From: CAWJNF01 sp963844235
Lineage (GTDB): Bacteria > Actinomycetota > Thermoleophilia > Gaiellales > Gaiellaceae
Direction: 5' to 3'
NCBI GenBank assembly: GCA_963844235.1
Contig: CAWJNF010000004.1
Location: 496,001 to 560,000, forward strand
Length of the DNA stretch: 64,000 bases
The position numbers and the translations under genes were made by a program. Positions 24,220-32,300 of this stretch are shown here, piece by piece (within the stretch, counting starts at the first letter, position 1; every line of letters begins with the position of its first letter). The notes beneath the pieces were generated by a model. That model did not search any database. It had not been told where the DNA came from and was given only the letters and a program-made list of their open reading frames with translations.

Positions 24220-26208
24220 CTCCTGGACGTCGGACCGAGTCGGCGGCTCGGGCTCTTGCTGCCGCGCGGGCGCGAGCGCTCCGGGCAAGGGGAACGGCTG
24301 CGGCCGTAGGACGGGTGCGGGACGGCGTGCCTTGGCGCTCTCCGGCTCGTCGTCGTCTTCGGTATCGGCCGGGGGCGGCGGGGGGAAGACCGTGTCGGGC
24401 GGCTCGCCGGCGAGCAGCCGTTCGAACGCATCCCTGTCGATCGTCTCCTGCTCGATGAGCACCCGCGCGAGGCGGTTGAGGTCGTCGAGATGCTCCATCA
24501 GCAACGATTGGGCACGCTCGTGGGCGCCGTCGATGAGGCGGCGGATCTCGTCGTCGATCTCGCGGGCGATCTCGTCGGAGTAGTCCGGCTCGGAGCCGAT
24601 GTCCCGGCCCAGGAAAGGCATGCTGCCCGCCCGGCCGAGCACGCGCGGACCGAGCTTCTCGCTCATCCCGAGGCGCATGACCATCTGCTTGGCCGTGTCG
24701 GTGACACGCTGCAGGTCGTCTGCGGCACCCGTCGTGATCTCGCCGAAGACGAGCTCTTCGGCCACGCGACCGCCGAGCATCATCGCCATCCGATCGAGCA
24801 GCGCCGACTTCGTCTGGAGGAACCTGTCCTCCTTCGGAAGCGAGAGCGTAAAGCCGAGGGCCCTGCCGCGGCCGATGATCGAGATCTTCTGCACGGGGTC
24901 GCTGTTGGGCAGGAAGTGGCCCACCAGCGCGTGGCCCATCTCGTGGTAGGCGGTGACGGCGCGCTCCTCCTCGGAGAGCAGGCGCGTCCGCTTCTCCGGG
25001 CCGGCGATCGCCCGCAGAATGCCCTCTTCGAGCTCCGGCATCCCGATCGCCTTCAGCCCGCGGCGGGCGGCGAGCAGCGCGCCTTCGTTGACGAGGTTCG
25101 CGAGATCAGCGCCGGTGAAGCCAGGGGTGCCGGCGGCGAGGACGTCGAGGTCGACCCCCCCGAGAGGCTTGCCTTTCGTGTGCACGCCGAGAATCGCCCG
25201 GCGGCCGGCCCGGTCCGGGCGGTCGACGACGATCTGGCGGTCGAAGCGACCCGGGCGCAGAAGGGCAGGGTCGAGCACATCGGGCCGGTTCGTGGCCGCG
25301 ATGACGATGACCGTGTCCTTCGGCTCGAAGCCGTCCATCTCGACGAGCAGCTGGTTCAGGGTCTGCTCACGCTCGTCGTGCCCGCCGCCCAGACCGGCGC
25401 CGCGATGCCGGCCCACGGCGTCGATCTCGTCGATGAACACGATCGCCGGCGCCGTGGCCTTCGCCTGGGTGAACAGGTCGCGGACGCGGGAGGCGCCGAC
25501 CCCGACGAACATCTCGACGAAGTCCGAGCCCGAGATCGAGAAGAACGGGGCGCCGGCCTCGCCCGCCACGGCCCGCGCGAGCAGGGTCTTGCCGGTACCC
25601 GGGGGGCCGGCGAGGAGGACGCCCTTGGGAATCCGGGCTCCGAGCGCGCGGAACTTGGCCGGGCTGGCGAGGAACTCCTTGATCTCGTGCAGCTCCTCGA
25701 CCGCCTCGTCGGCGCCGGCGACGTCCTTGAACAACACCTTCGGGGCGTCCGGTGACACACGGCGCGCGCGGCTCTTGCCGAAGCTGAAGGCTCCCCGGGT
25801 TCCCGCCTGGGAGCGGCGGAGGAAGAAGATGAGCAGCGCTGCGATCAGAACCAGCGGCAGCAGGAACGAGACGATCTGCCCCAGGATCGACGAGCCCGTG
25901 CCCTGCGAGTCGAACGGGACCTCCTGGAGCTCGAGCTGCCGCTGCAGGTCGATCTGGGCCTGGGCGGTGGGGTAGTTGACCTCCGCCGTCGCGCCGCCGG
26001 CAAGCGTGACCTCGATCTCCTGACCGCGAGGCTTGAATACGACGCCTTCGATCGTCTCGGGCTCAGTCTCGACACGCTGGATGAGCTCGCTGTAGGTCAG
26101 ATTCGCCTTCTCGGCTCCGCTCCCGCGCACGAGGTTCCCGACGAAGCCGGCCAGCAACAGCCCGGCGAGGAGCACGAGGACGAGTCGAGCGGGCTGCATT
26201 TGTCTCAT
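24214..26208 (-). CDS. ftsH: ATP-dependent zinc metalloprotease FtsH
   Basis: The 664-aa membrane protease has two N-terminal transmembrane helices (8-25 and 112-131) flanking a small extracytoplasmic domain, then the AAA+ module with Walker A GPPGTGKT (201-208), Walker B IVFIDEID and the second region of homology (AATNRPDVLDPALLRPGRFD region, about 305-324). The zinc motif HEMGH is at 422-426. FtsH degrades misfolded membrane proteins and short-lived regulators. The C-terminal 60 residues are Pro/acid-rich and variable. The stop codon lies inside a palindromic repeat. It is divergent from the histidine kinase gene across about 250 bp. Confidence 0.97.
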   Translation of the reverse strand: MRQMQPARLVLVLLAGLLLAGFVGNLVRGSGAEKANLTYSELIQRVETEPETIEGVVFKPRGQEIEVTLAGGATAEVNYPTAQAQIDLQRQLELQEVPFDSQGTGSSILGQIVSFLLPLVLIAALLIFFLRRSQAGTRGAFSFGKSRARRVSPDAPKVLFKDVAGADEAVEELHEIKEFLASPAKFRALGARIPKGVLLAGPPGTGKTLLARAVAGEAGAPFFSISGSDFVEMFVGVGASRVRDLFTQAKATAPAIVFIDEIDAVGRHRGAGLGGGHDEREQTLNQLLVEMDGFEPKDTVIVIAATNRPDVLDPALLRPGRFDRQIVVDRPDRAGRRAILGVHTKGKPLGGVDLDVLAAGTPGFTGADLANLVNEGALLAARRGLKAIGMPELEEGILRAIAGPEKRTRLLSEEERAVTAYHEMGHALVGHFLPNSDPVQKISIIGRGRALGFTLSLPKEDRFLQTKSALLDRMAMMLGGRVAEELVFGEITTGAADDLQRVTDTAKQMVMRLGMSEKLGPRVLGRAGSMPFLGRDIGSEPDYSDEIAREIDDEIRRLIDGAHERAQSLLMEHLDDLNRLARVLIEQETIDRDAFERLLAGEPPDTVFPPPPPADTEDDDEPESAKARRPAPVLRPQPFPLPGALAPARQQEPEPPTRSDVQEL

Positions 26209-26449
26209 CTGTTGTTCGCCTCGAGGGCAGGTTCGTTTCGCTCGGCGAATCGCGCCCTCTCACTATGAGACGACGGCGAGGCCAATTCTGTTCCACTTAG
26301 CGCTGAACTACCTTGTACCGAATACGGCCACCCGGCCACGCCGGATCTCGTCCCGGGCCGAGCCGCAGACCGGCGCGTGCGCCGGATTCGTGCCAGCCAC
26401 ACCCCACCAAGGTGTGGCCGCCCGGCTTCCCGGCCTCCTCATCGGAGCG

Positions 26450-26455
26450 GATAAT
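26450..26455 (+). promoter_or_regulatory. Leaderless -10 box GATAAT
   Basis: GATAAT ends 6 nt before the ATG at 26462 and decides that start over an upstream GTG/ATG at 26390. The rest of the 26209-26461 gap shows nothing recognisable apart from this box. Confidence 0.55.
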
Positions 26456-26461
26456 CAGGGC

Positions 26462-28183
26462 ATGCGCTGGCTTCGCCTCGCGCTCTGGCCGGCGACCGTC
26501 GTCGTCGCCGGCCTGCTGCCGTGGCTCCTGCTGGCGAGCGACGACGAGCCCGGGGCCGCGTTCGCCGCGTTCGCAACCCTGATCTTCGTCTCCTTCGCCA
26601 CCTCGGGCCTCGTCGCCTGGGCGCGGCGACCGGACAATCGGGTCGGCCCGCTCATGGTGCTCACCGGCTTCGCGTGGGCGTTCCACCTCCTGCAGTACGC
26701 GAACGCGTCGATCCCGGCGACGGCGGGGGTCGCATCCGAGGCCCTCTACATCGCCGTGTTCGCCCATCTCGTGCTCGCCTTCCCGAGCGGCCGGCTCGAT
26801 TCACGACTGGCGCGCGCGGTCGTGATCGCCGCGTACATCGACACGACGGTGGTACGGCTCGCGGCTCTCTTCTTCGACTCGGACGTGCGCGAGGACTGCT
26901 GCCCCCCGAACGCAGTCCTGCTCAGCCCCAACGAGCAGATGGACGTCGCGTTGTCGAATACATCCCGGGCCCTCGGCGCATTCCTCGCGTTCCTCGCAGT
27001 GGCGATCCTGGTTGACCGCTGGCGGCGAGCGAGCCCGCCCATGCGCCGGGTGATCGCTCCGGTGCTCTGGACGGGCGGAGCGGCCGTTGCCGTCGGCGCG
27101 CTGGCGCTCGTCAACGAGTCGCTCGGCTCCCCGCTCGGAGACCTCAGCGTCGCCTGGTCCGCAGCGTTCGCGATCGTCCCGTTCGCCTTCCTCGCGGGGC
27201 TCCTGCGGCAGCGCCTGGCACGGACCAGCGTTGCCGCGCTCGTCATGGAGCTCCAGGACGCTCGCAGCTCCGATCAGGTACGGGAAGCGCTGGCACGCTC
27301 GCTGCACGACCCCGACCTCCGGCTCGCGTACTGGCTCCCCGAGGAAGCCCGCTACGTCGATGCGACCGGCCGGGCCGTCGAGCTGCCGCCGGACGGCGTC
27401 ACGCGATCGGTGCGGCTGGTCGAGGCGGACGGTCGTCCCGTGGCCGCGCTGGTCGTCGACGCGAGCCTCAAGGAGGACGAGGAGCTCGTGCAGGCGGTCT
27501 GCGCAGCCGCGGCCTTCGCGCTCGAGAACGAGCGGCTCCAGGCCGAGCTACGGGCCCGGCTGGAGGAGCTGAAGGCGTCACGCGCGCGCATCGTCGAGGC
27601 TGCCGACATGGAGCGCCGCCGCATAGAGCGCAACCTCCACGACGGAACGCAGCAGCGGCTGGTCTCGATCTCGATGGCGCTCGGCCTCGCCGAAGCGCGG
27701 CTGGCGTCGGATCCGGACACGGCCGCCGGCGTCATCCGCGACGCTCGCGAGAGCCTCGGAGAGGCGCTGCAGGAGCTGCGCGAGCTGAGCCAGGGCATCC
27801 ACCCGGGCCTGCTCACCGAGCGTGGCCTCGGGCCGGCGCTGCACGAGCTCGCCTACCGCGCTCCGGTACCCGTCCAGATCGACGTCGGGCTCGACTCGCG
27901 CCTCCCCGAGCAGGTCGAGGCGGCTGCCTACTACCTCGTCGCGGAGGCGCTCGCGAACGTCGCCAAGCACTCGTCGGCGACGAGGGCGAGCGTGAGCGTG
28001 GAGCGCGACAACGGGCGTGCGCTCGTCGCGGTGGAGGACGACGGGCGGGGCGGCGCCGACCCGGCCCACGGCTCCGGCCTGCGCGGGCTTGCCGACCGGG
28101 TCGAGGCGCTCGGCGGCCGCCTCGAGGTCGCGAGCGCCGACGGCCGCGGCACGACGATCAAAGCCGAGATCCCGTGCGCGTAG
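26462..28183 (+). CDS. Sensor histidine kinase, NarL/DegS type (HisKA_3)
   Basis: A 573-aa membrane kinase when started at ATG 26462, chosen because a -10 box lies 6 nt upstream. About seven hydrophobic segments occupy residues 1-235 (7TM-like sensor), followed by a GAF-like region (245-350), a coiled linker rich in Glu/Leu/Arg, the dimerisation/phosphoacceptor box ERRRIERNLHDGTQQRL (His in LHDG) and an HATPase_c domain (AEALANVAKHS, VEDDGRGGAD, GSGLRGLADR). It phosphorylates the response regulator whose gene overlaps its 3' end by 10 bp. The signal is unknown. Confidence 0.93.
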   Translation: MRWLRLALWPATVVVAGLLPWLLLASDDEPGAAFAAFATLIFVSFATSGLVAWARRPDNRVGPLMVLTGFAWAFHLLQYANASIPATAGVASEALYIAVFAHLVLAFPSGRLDSRLARAVVIAAYIDTTVVRLAALFFDSDVREDCCPPNAVLLSPNEQMDVALSNTSRALGAFLAFLAVAILVDRWRRASPPMRRVIAPVLWTGGAAVAVGALALVNESLGSPLGDLSVAWSAAFAIVPFAFLAGLLRQRLARTSVAALVMELQDARSSDQVREALARSLHDPDLRLAYWLPEEARYVDATGRAVELPPDGVTRSVRLVEADGRPVAALVVDASLKEDEELVQAVCAAAAFALENERLQAELRARLEELKASRARIVEAADMERRRIERNLHDGTQQRLVSISMALGLAEARLASDPDTAAGVIRDARESLGEALQELRELSQGIHPGLLTERGLGPALHELAYRAPVPVQIDVGLDSRLPEQVEAAAYYLVAEALANVAKHSSATRASVSVERDNGRALVAVEDDGRGGADPAHGSGLRGLADRVEALGGRLEVASADGRGTTIKAEIPCA

Positions 28184-28821
28184 TCATCGCCGACGATTCC
28201 GCGCTCCTGCGCCAGGGTGTCGCTCAGCTTCTCCTCGAAGCGGGGTTCGACGTCGCCGGGCAGGCGACCGACGGCGACGAGCTGATCGCGCTCGTCGAGG
28301 AGATGCGGCCGGATGTGGCGGTCGTCGACATCCGCATGCCGCCCACCCACACGGACGAGGGCATCCGGGCTGCGAAGGAGATACGCACGCGCTTTCCCGA
28401 AGTCGCGGTCCTCGTCCTCTCGCAGTACGTTCGCCCGAGCTACGCGCTCGAGCTGCTGGAGGAGAGCGCCGAGCGGATCGGCTACCTGCTCAAGGATCGC
28501 GTGTCCGACGTGCACGAGCTCGCGGACGCCATTCGTCGCGTCGGGCAGGGCGGCTCCGTCCTCGATCCGTCGGTCGTGTCCCAGCTCGTCGGGCGGCGAC
28601 GGCAGGACGGCGACCCGATCGAGGACCTCAGCGACCGCGAGCGCGAGGTGCTGGCGCTCGTCGCCGAGGGGCGGACGAACCAGGCGATCGCGACGCGGCT
28701 CTTCATCACCGAGCGAACGGTCGAGAAACACGTGAAGAGCATCCTGGGCAAGCTCCGCATCCCAGCGGGCGCCGACGATCACCGCCGGGTGCTGGCCGTG
28801 CTCGCGTATCTGAACTCCTGA
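28174..28821 (+). CDS. Response regulator, NarL/LuxR family
   Basis: This 215-aa protein (GTG start inside the kinase gene) has a receiver domain with acidic DD (VIADDS), phospho-Asp in VAVVDIRMP, Ser in VLVLSQY and Lys in YLLKDR, then a LuxR-type helix-turn-helix: LSDREREVLALVAEGRTNQAIA...ITERTVEKHV. It is the partner of the kinase upstream and a DNA-binding regulator. The MMPL transporter gene 157 bp downstream on the same strand is a possible target. Confidence 0.95.
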   Translation: MRVVIADDSALLRQGVAQLLLEAGFDVAGQATDGDELIALVEEMRPDVAVVDIRMPPTHTDEGIRAAKEIRTRFPEVAVLVLSQYVRPSYALELLEESAERIGYLLKDRVSDVHELADAIRRVGQGGSVLDPSVVSQLVGRRRQDGDPIEDLSDREREVLALVAEGRTNQAIATRLFITERTVEKHVKSILGKLRIPAGADDHRRVLAVLAYLNS

Positions 28822-28977
28822 GCGCCTGCCCCCGGAGCGATCAGGCTCCCGCCGGTACGGCTAGCACCACCTCGAAGAGTCGCAGCGGTACGCACGGCGG
28901 TTTTCGCGCTGGCGGGCTACCGGATCCGGGCGCAGCGTCGGAGGATGCTCCCAACGGAACGAGAGGGAGGTAATCCG

Positions 28978-31158
28978 ATGCGCACGTGGCTGTCGACGAG
29001 AAATCTGGCGAGGATGAGCGCGGAGCACCCGTGGCGCACGATCGGTGCGTGGGCCGCGACGCTGGTCGTCGCGGGCGCGCTGATCGTCGTGTTCCTGGGT
29101 GATGCCCTGACAACCGAAGACGACTTCACCGGAACGCCAGAATCGAAAGCGGCGGGGCTGCTCGTGGACGAGCGAATGCCCGCGACCGAGGAGGCCGATG
29201 CGATCGACGAGGTCCTCGTCGTCCGCGGACAGGGGCTTTCCGTCGACGATCCGGCCTTTCGGAGCGCGGTCGAGCGGCTCCTCGCGAGCGTTGCGCCGCT
29301 CGGGGCGGAGGCCGTCGAGACGTACTACGAGACCGGTGAGGAGTCGCTCGTCTCCGCGGACCGAGACACGACGATCGTGCCGGTCATGCTCGCGGACACG
29401 TCCGACGAGAACGTCGACCGGCTCGTCGAGACGGTCACGAGCCAGAGCGGCGCGGACTTCGAGACGTACATCACCGGCGGCTACACCGCCGATGCGGACT
29501 TCCGCCACGCCGCCGACGAGGATCTGAAGACGGGCGAGCTCTTCGGCATCGGCGCTGCGCTCGTCGTCCTCCTGCTCGTCTTCGGCGCTGTCGTCGCCTC
29601 GGTCGTTCCAGTCGTGCTGGCGCTCGTGTCGATCGTGGTCGCGCTCGGATTGACCGCTCTGGTCGGACAGGCCTTCGTCCTCTCGTTCTTCGTGGTGAAC
29701 ATGCTCGTGATGATGGGGCTCGCCGTCGGTATCGACTACGCGCTCTTCGTGGTGACACGGTTCCGCGAGGAGCGCAGTAGGGGCCTCGAGAAGCTCGATG
29801 CCATCTCCGTGGCGGGGGGCACGGCGAGCCGAGCCGTGTTCATCAGCGGCGTCACGGTCGTCCTCGCTCTGCTCGGCATGTTCCTCGTGCCGACAACGAT
29901 CTTCCGCTCGCTCGCGACGGGCGCCATCCTCGTGGTGCTGGTCACCGTCGTGGCGGCGATGACGCTCCTGCCGGCCGTGCTCAGCCTTCTCGGCGACCGC
30001 ATCGACTCGCTGCGCGTCCCGTTCATCGGACGCCGGCCGGTCGAGGAGGGGCGCGGCTTCTGGGCCTCGGTCGCCCGCTCGGTGATGCGGCGGCCCGGTA
30101 TCAGCCTGGCCGCGGCCGTCGCCGTCCTCGTAGCAGCCGCCATCCCGCTTACGAGCATCACGTCCGGCTTCGCCGGCATCTCGACGCTGCCCGACAGCTT
30201 CGCCTCGAAGCAGGGGTTCGCCGTCCTCGACGAGGAGCTGGGCTTCGGTGAGACCGCGCCGGCCTACATCGTGGTCGACGGCGACGTCCGTGCCGAATCC
30301 GTGTCGGCGGCGATCGGGCGACTGACGGAGCGGCTCTCGAACGACGACGCCTTCGGACCGCCGAACGAGCTCGTCAGGAACGAGGCGGGAGATCTCGGCG
30401 TGTTGATGGTGCCCATGGCCGGCGATGCCTCCTCCGAAGAGGCCACACAGGCGATCGAGACGCTTCGCGACGTGTACGTGCCCGAGGCGTTCGCCGGAGT
30501 GGACGCCGAGGTGCTCGTCGGCGGTGAGACGGCCGAAAACGTTGACTTCTTCGACATGACGAACGCCTACCTGCCGATCGTGCTCGCGTTCGTGCTCGGG
30601 CTGTCGTTCCTCCTGCTGGCCGTCGCGTTCCGCTCGGTGGTCGTGCCGGCCACGTCGATCGTGATGAATCTCCTTTCCGTCGGTGCCGCGTACGGTCTGC
30701 TCGTACTCGTCTTCCAGAAGGGGATCGGCGCGGAGCTGCTGGGCTTCCAGCAGGTAGAAGCGATCGAGGCCTGGCTGCCGCTGTTCCTCTTCAGCGTGCT
30801 CTTCGGGCTCTCGATGGACTACCACGTCTTCCTGCTGTCCCGGATCCGGGAGCGCTACGACCAGACCGGCGACACACGAGGAGCCATCGAGTTCGGGGTC
30901 GCCTCGACCGGGCGCATCATCACGGGCGCGGCGCTGATCATGGTCGCGGTGTTCGGCGGCTTCGCGGCCGGCGAGCTGGTGATGTTCCAGCAGATGGGCT
31001 TCGGGCTTGGCATCGCGGTCCTGCTCGACGCCACCATCGTCCGCAGCGTGCTCGTCCCTGCGACGATGCGGCTGCTCGGAGATCGCAACTGGTACCTGCC
31101 GCGCAGGCTCGAGTGGCTGCCCGACCTGCGCGTCGAGGCGGCCGAGCCGAGCCGCTGA
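28978..31158 (+). CDS. MMPL/RND-superfamily transporter
   Basis: A 726-aa inner-membrane protein with two repeats, each with one leading transmembrane helix, a large extracytoplasmic loop and a five-helix bundle. Family motifs include GLAVGIDYALFVVTRFREE in the first bundle and GLSMDYHVFLLSRIRE in the second, the Asp-Tyr pair of the proton relay. ATG 28978 is preferred to 28945 because AGGGAGG precedes it. MMPL proteins export lipids or hydrophobic compounds in actinobacteria. A GC-rich hairpin (31167-31182) follows the stop. Confidence 0.93.
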   Translation: MRTWLSTRNLARMSAEHPWRTIGAWAATLVVAGALIVVFLGDALTTEDDFTGTPESKAAGLLVDERMPATEEADAIDEVLVVRGQGLSVDDPAFRSAVERLLASVAPLGAEAVETYYETGEESLVSADRDTTIVPVMLADTSDENVDRLVETVTSQSGADFETYITGGYTADADFRHAADEDLKTGELFGIGAALVVLLLVFGAVVASVVPVVLALVSIVVALGLTALVGQAFVLSFFVVNMLVMMGLAVGIDYALFVVTRFREERSRGLEKLDAISVAGGTASRAVFISGVTVVLALLGMFLVPTTIFRSLATGAILVVLVTVVAAMTLLPAVLSLLGDRIDSLRVPFIGRRPVEEGRGFWASVARSVMRRPGISLAAAVAVLVAAAIPLTSITSGFAGISTLPDSFASKQGFAVLDEELGFGETAPAYIVVDGDVRAESVSAAIGRLTERLSNDDAFGPPNELVRNEAGDLGVLMVPMAGDASSEEATQAIETLRDVYVPEAFAGVDAEVLVGGETAENVDFFDMTNAYLPIVLAFVLGLSFLLLAVAFRSVVVPATSIVMNLLSVGAAYGLLVLVFQKGIGAELLGFQQVEAIEAWLPLFLFSVLFGLSMDYHVFLLSRIRERYDQTGDTRGAIEFGVASTGRIITGAALIMVAVFGGFAAGELVMFQQMGFGLGIAVLLDATIVRSVLVPATMRLLGDRNWYLPRRLEWLPDLRVEAAEPSR

Positions 31159-31166
31159 TCGAGCCT

Positions 31167-31182
31167 GCGCGCGAATGCGCGC
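31167..31182 (+). terminator. GC-rich hairpin after the MMPL gene
   Basis: GCGCGC-GAAT-GCGCGC makes a perfect 6-bp stem with a 4-nt loop 9 bp past the stop. There is no U-tract. Confidence 0.5.
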
Positions 31183-31211
31183 GACCGGATGTATGGGAGG
31201 ATCCACCCAGC

Positions 31212-31239
31212 GTAGGGGCCGGATATATCCGGCCCCTAC
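31212..31239. repeat. Perfect 28-bp GTAG...CTAC palindrome
   Basis: A fully self-complementary 28-mer with arms GTAGGGGCCGGATA and TATCCGGCCCCTAC, the most complete copy in the window. It lies between the MMPL stop and the next gene, and its right end supplies most of a TACAGT -10 box. Confidence 0.92.
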
Positions 31240-31242
31240 AGT
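31237..31242 (+). promoter_or_regulatory. -10 box TACAGT at the edge of the palindrome
   Basis: TACAGT ends 6 nt before the ATG at 31249. Four of its six bases belong to the palindrome or its conserved extension (CTACAG). Confidence 0.45.
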
Positions 31243-31248
31243 TCCCCC

Positions 31249-32229
31249 ATGCGCGCGATGGTGCTCGACGAACCGGGCCGCGCTCTGCGCGCGGCCCGGC
31301 TGCCGGACCCGGTTGCGGGCCCGGGCCAGGTGCTGCTGCGGGTCGCCGCCTGCGGCGTGTGCCGGACCGACCTCCACGTCGTCGACGGCGAGCTGACCGA
31401 GCCGAAGCTGCCGCTCGTCCCGGGCCACCAGATCGTCGGTCGGGCCGAGGCGGTCGGTGCAGGCGCCGAAGTCGAGCCGGGAGAGCGGGTCGGCGTCCCG
31501 TGGCTCGGCTGGACGTGCGAGGAGTGCCGGTACTGCCGCTCGGCGCGCGAGAACCTCTGCGATCGGGCGCTCTTCACCGGCTACCAGCTCGACGGCGGCT
31601 ACGCCGAGCTGGCGGTGGCCGATGTCCGCTACTGCTTCCGGATCCCGGCGGACTACCCCGACGTCCAGGCGGCGCCGCTCCTCTGCGCCGGGCTGATCGG
31701 GTACCGATCGCTGCGACTGGCCGGCGACGCTGAGCGGCTCGGCCTCTTCGGGTTCGGCGCGGCGGCTCACGTGGTGATCCAGGTCGCCCGCCACGAGGGG
31801 CGCCGGGCGTTCGCGTTCGTGCGAGCGGGGGACGAGACGGCACGACAGTTCGCGCTCGGGCTCGGCGCCGAATGGGCCGGCGACGCGCTCGGCCCGGCGC
31901 CCGAGGAGCTCGACGCGGCGATCATCTTCGCCCCCGCCGGCGAGCTCGTCCCGGCGGCGCTGCGCGCGGTCGCGAAGGGCGGCGTCGTCGTCTGCGCCGG
32001 CATCCACATGTCGGACATCCCGTCGTTCCCGTACGAGCTGCTCTGGGGAGAGCGTTCCCTCCGCTCCGTCGCGAATCTCACCCGTCGGGACGGCGAGGAG
32101 TTCATGGCGCTCGCACCGCGCGTTCCCGTGCGCACCGAGGTAGAGACGTTTGCGCTCGAGGAGGCAAACAGCGCACTTGCCCGTGTGCGCGAGGGCCGGG
32201 TGCGCGGTGCGGTGGTGCTGGTGGTGTAG
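31249..32229 (+). CDS. Zinc-binding alcohol dehydrogenase (AdhA-like)
   Basis: A 326-aa MDR protein: catalytic Cys36 (CGVCRTDLHVVDG), GHQIVG, then the structural zinc Cys set in WTCEECRYCRSARENLC. The cofactor motif is LFGFGAAAHV, in place of the usual GxGxxG. GYAELAVADVRYCFRIP and the LLCAGLIGYRSL active-site block are typical of the mycobacterial AdhA/YogA-like branch. It probably reduces or oxidises simple alcohols or aldehydes. Its TAG stop lies in a GTAG-headed repeat. Confidence 0.9.
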   Translation: MRAMVLDEPGRALRAARLPDPVAGPGQVLLRVAACGVCRTDLHVVDGELTEPKLPLVPGHQIVGRAEAVGAGAEVEPGERVGVPWLGWTCEECRYCRSARENLCDRALFTGYQLDGGYAELAVADVRYCFRIPADYPDVQAAPLLCAGLIGYRSLRLAGDAERLGLFGFGAAAHVVIQVARHEGRRAFAFVRAGDETARQFALGLGAEWAGDALGPAPEELDAAIIFAPAGELVPAALRAVAKGGVVVCAGIHMSDIPSFPYELLWGERSLRSVANLTRRDGEEFMALAPRVPVRTEVETFALEEANSALARVREGRVRGAVVLVV

Positions 32230-32250
32230 GGGCCGGACGTGATCCGGCCC
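32226..32250 (+). repeat. GTAG-headed palindrome, supplies the AdhA-like stop codon
   Basis: Begins GTAGGGGCCGGA and pairs with TCCGGCCC after a 5-nt loop. TAG at 32227-32229 is the stop codon of the upstream gene. Confidence 0.85.
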
Positions 32251-32287
32251 TGCGGATCTGATCCGGCCCTGCGGATCTGATCCGGCC
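32241..32287 (+). repeat. Tandem 19-bp repeat (2.5 units) derived from the palindrome arm
   Basis: The unit GATCCGGCCCTGCGGATCT starts at 32241 and 32260, with a partial unit from 32279. It looks like a local expansion of the palindrome's right arm and ends just before the amidase -10 box. Confidence 0.8.
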
Positions 32288-32288
32288 T

Positions 32289-32294
32289 TATCGT
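32289..32294 (+). promoter_or_regulatory. Leaderless -10 box TATCGT
   Basis: TATCGT ends 6 nt before the GTG at 32301. Confidence 0.5.
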
Positions 32295-32300
32295 TGTCGT

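Noticed and set aside
28861..32007. A 1048-residue minus-strand frame
   Set aside because: It is antisense to the MMPL and AdhA-like genes, full of Arg/His/Asp/Glu repeats typical of stop-poor GC-rich shadows.
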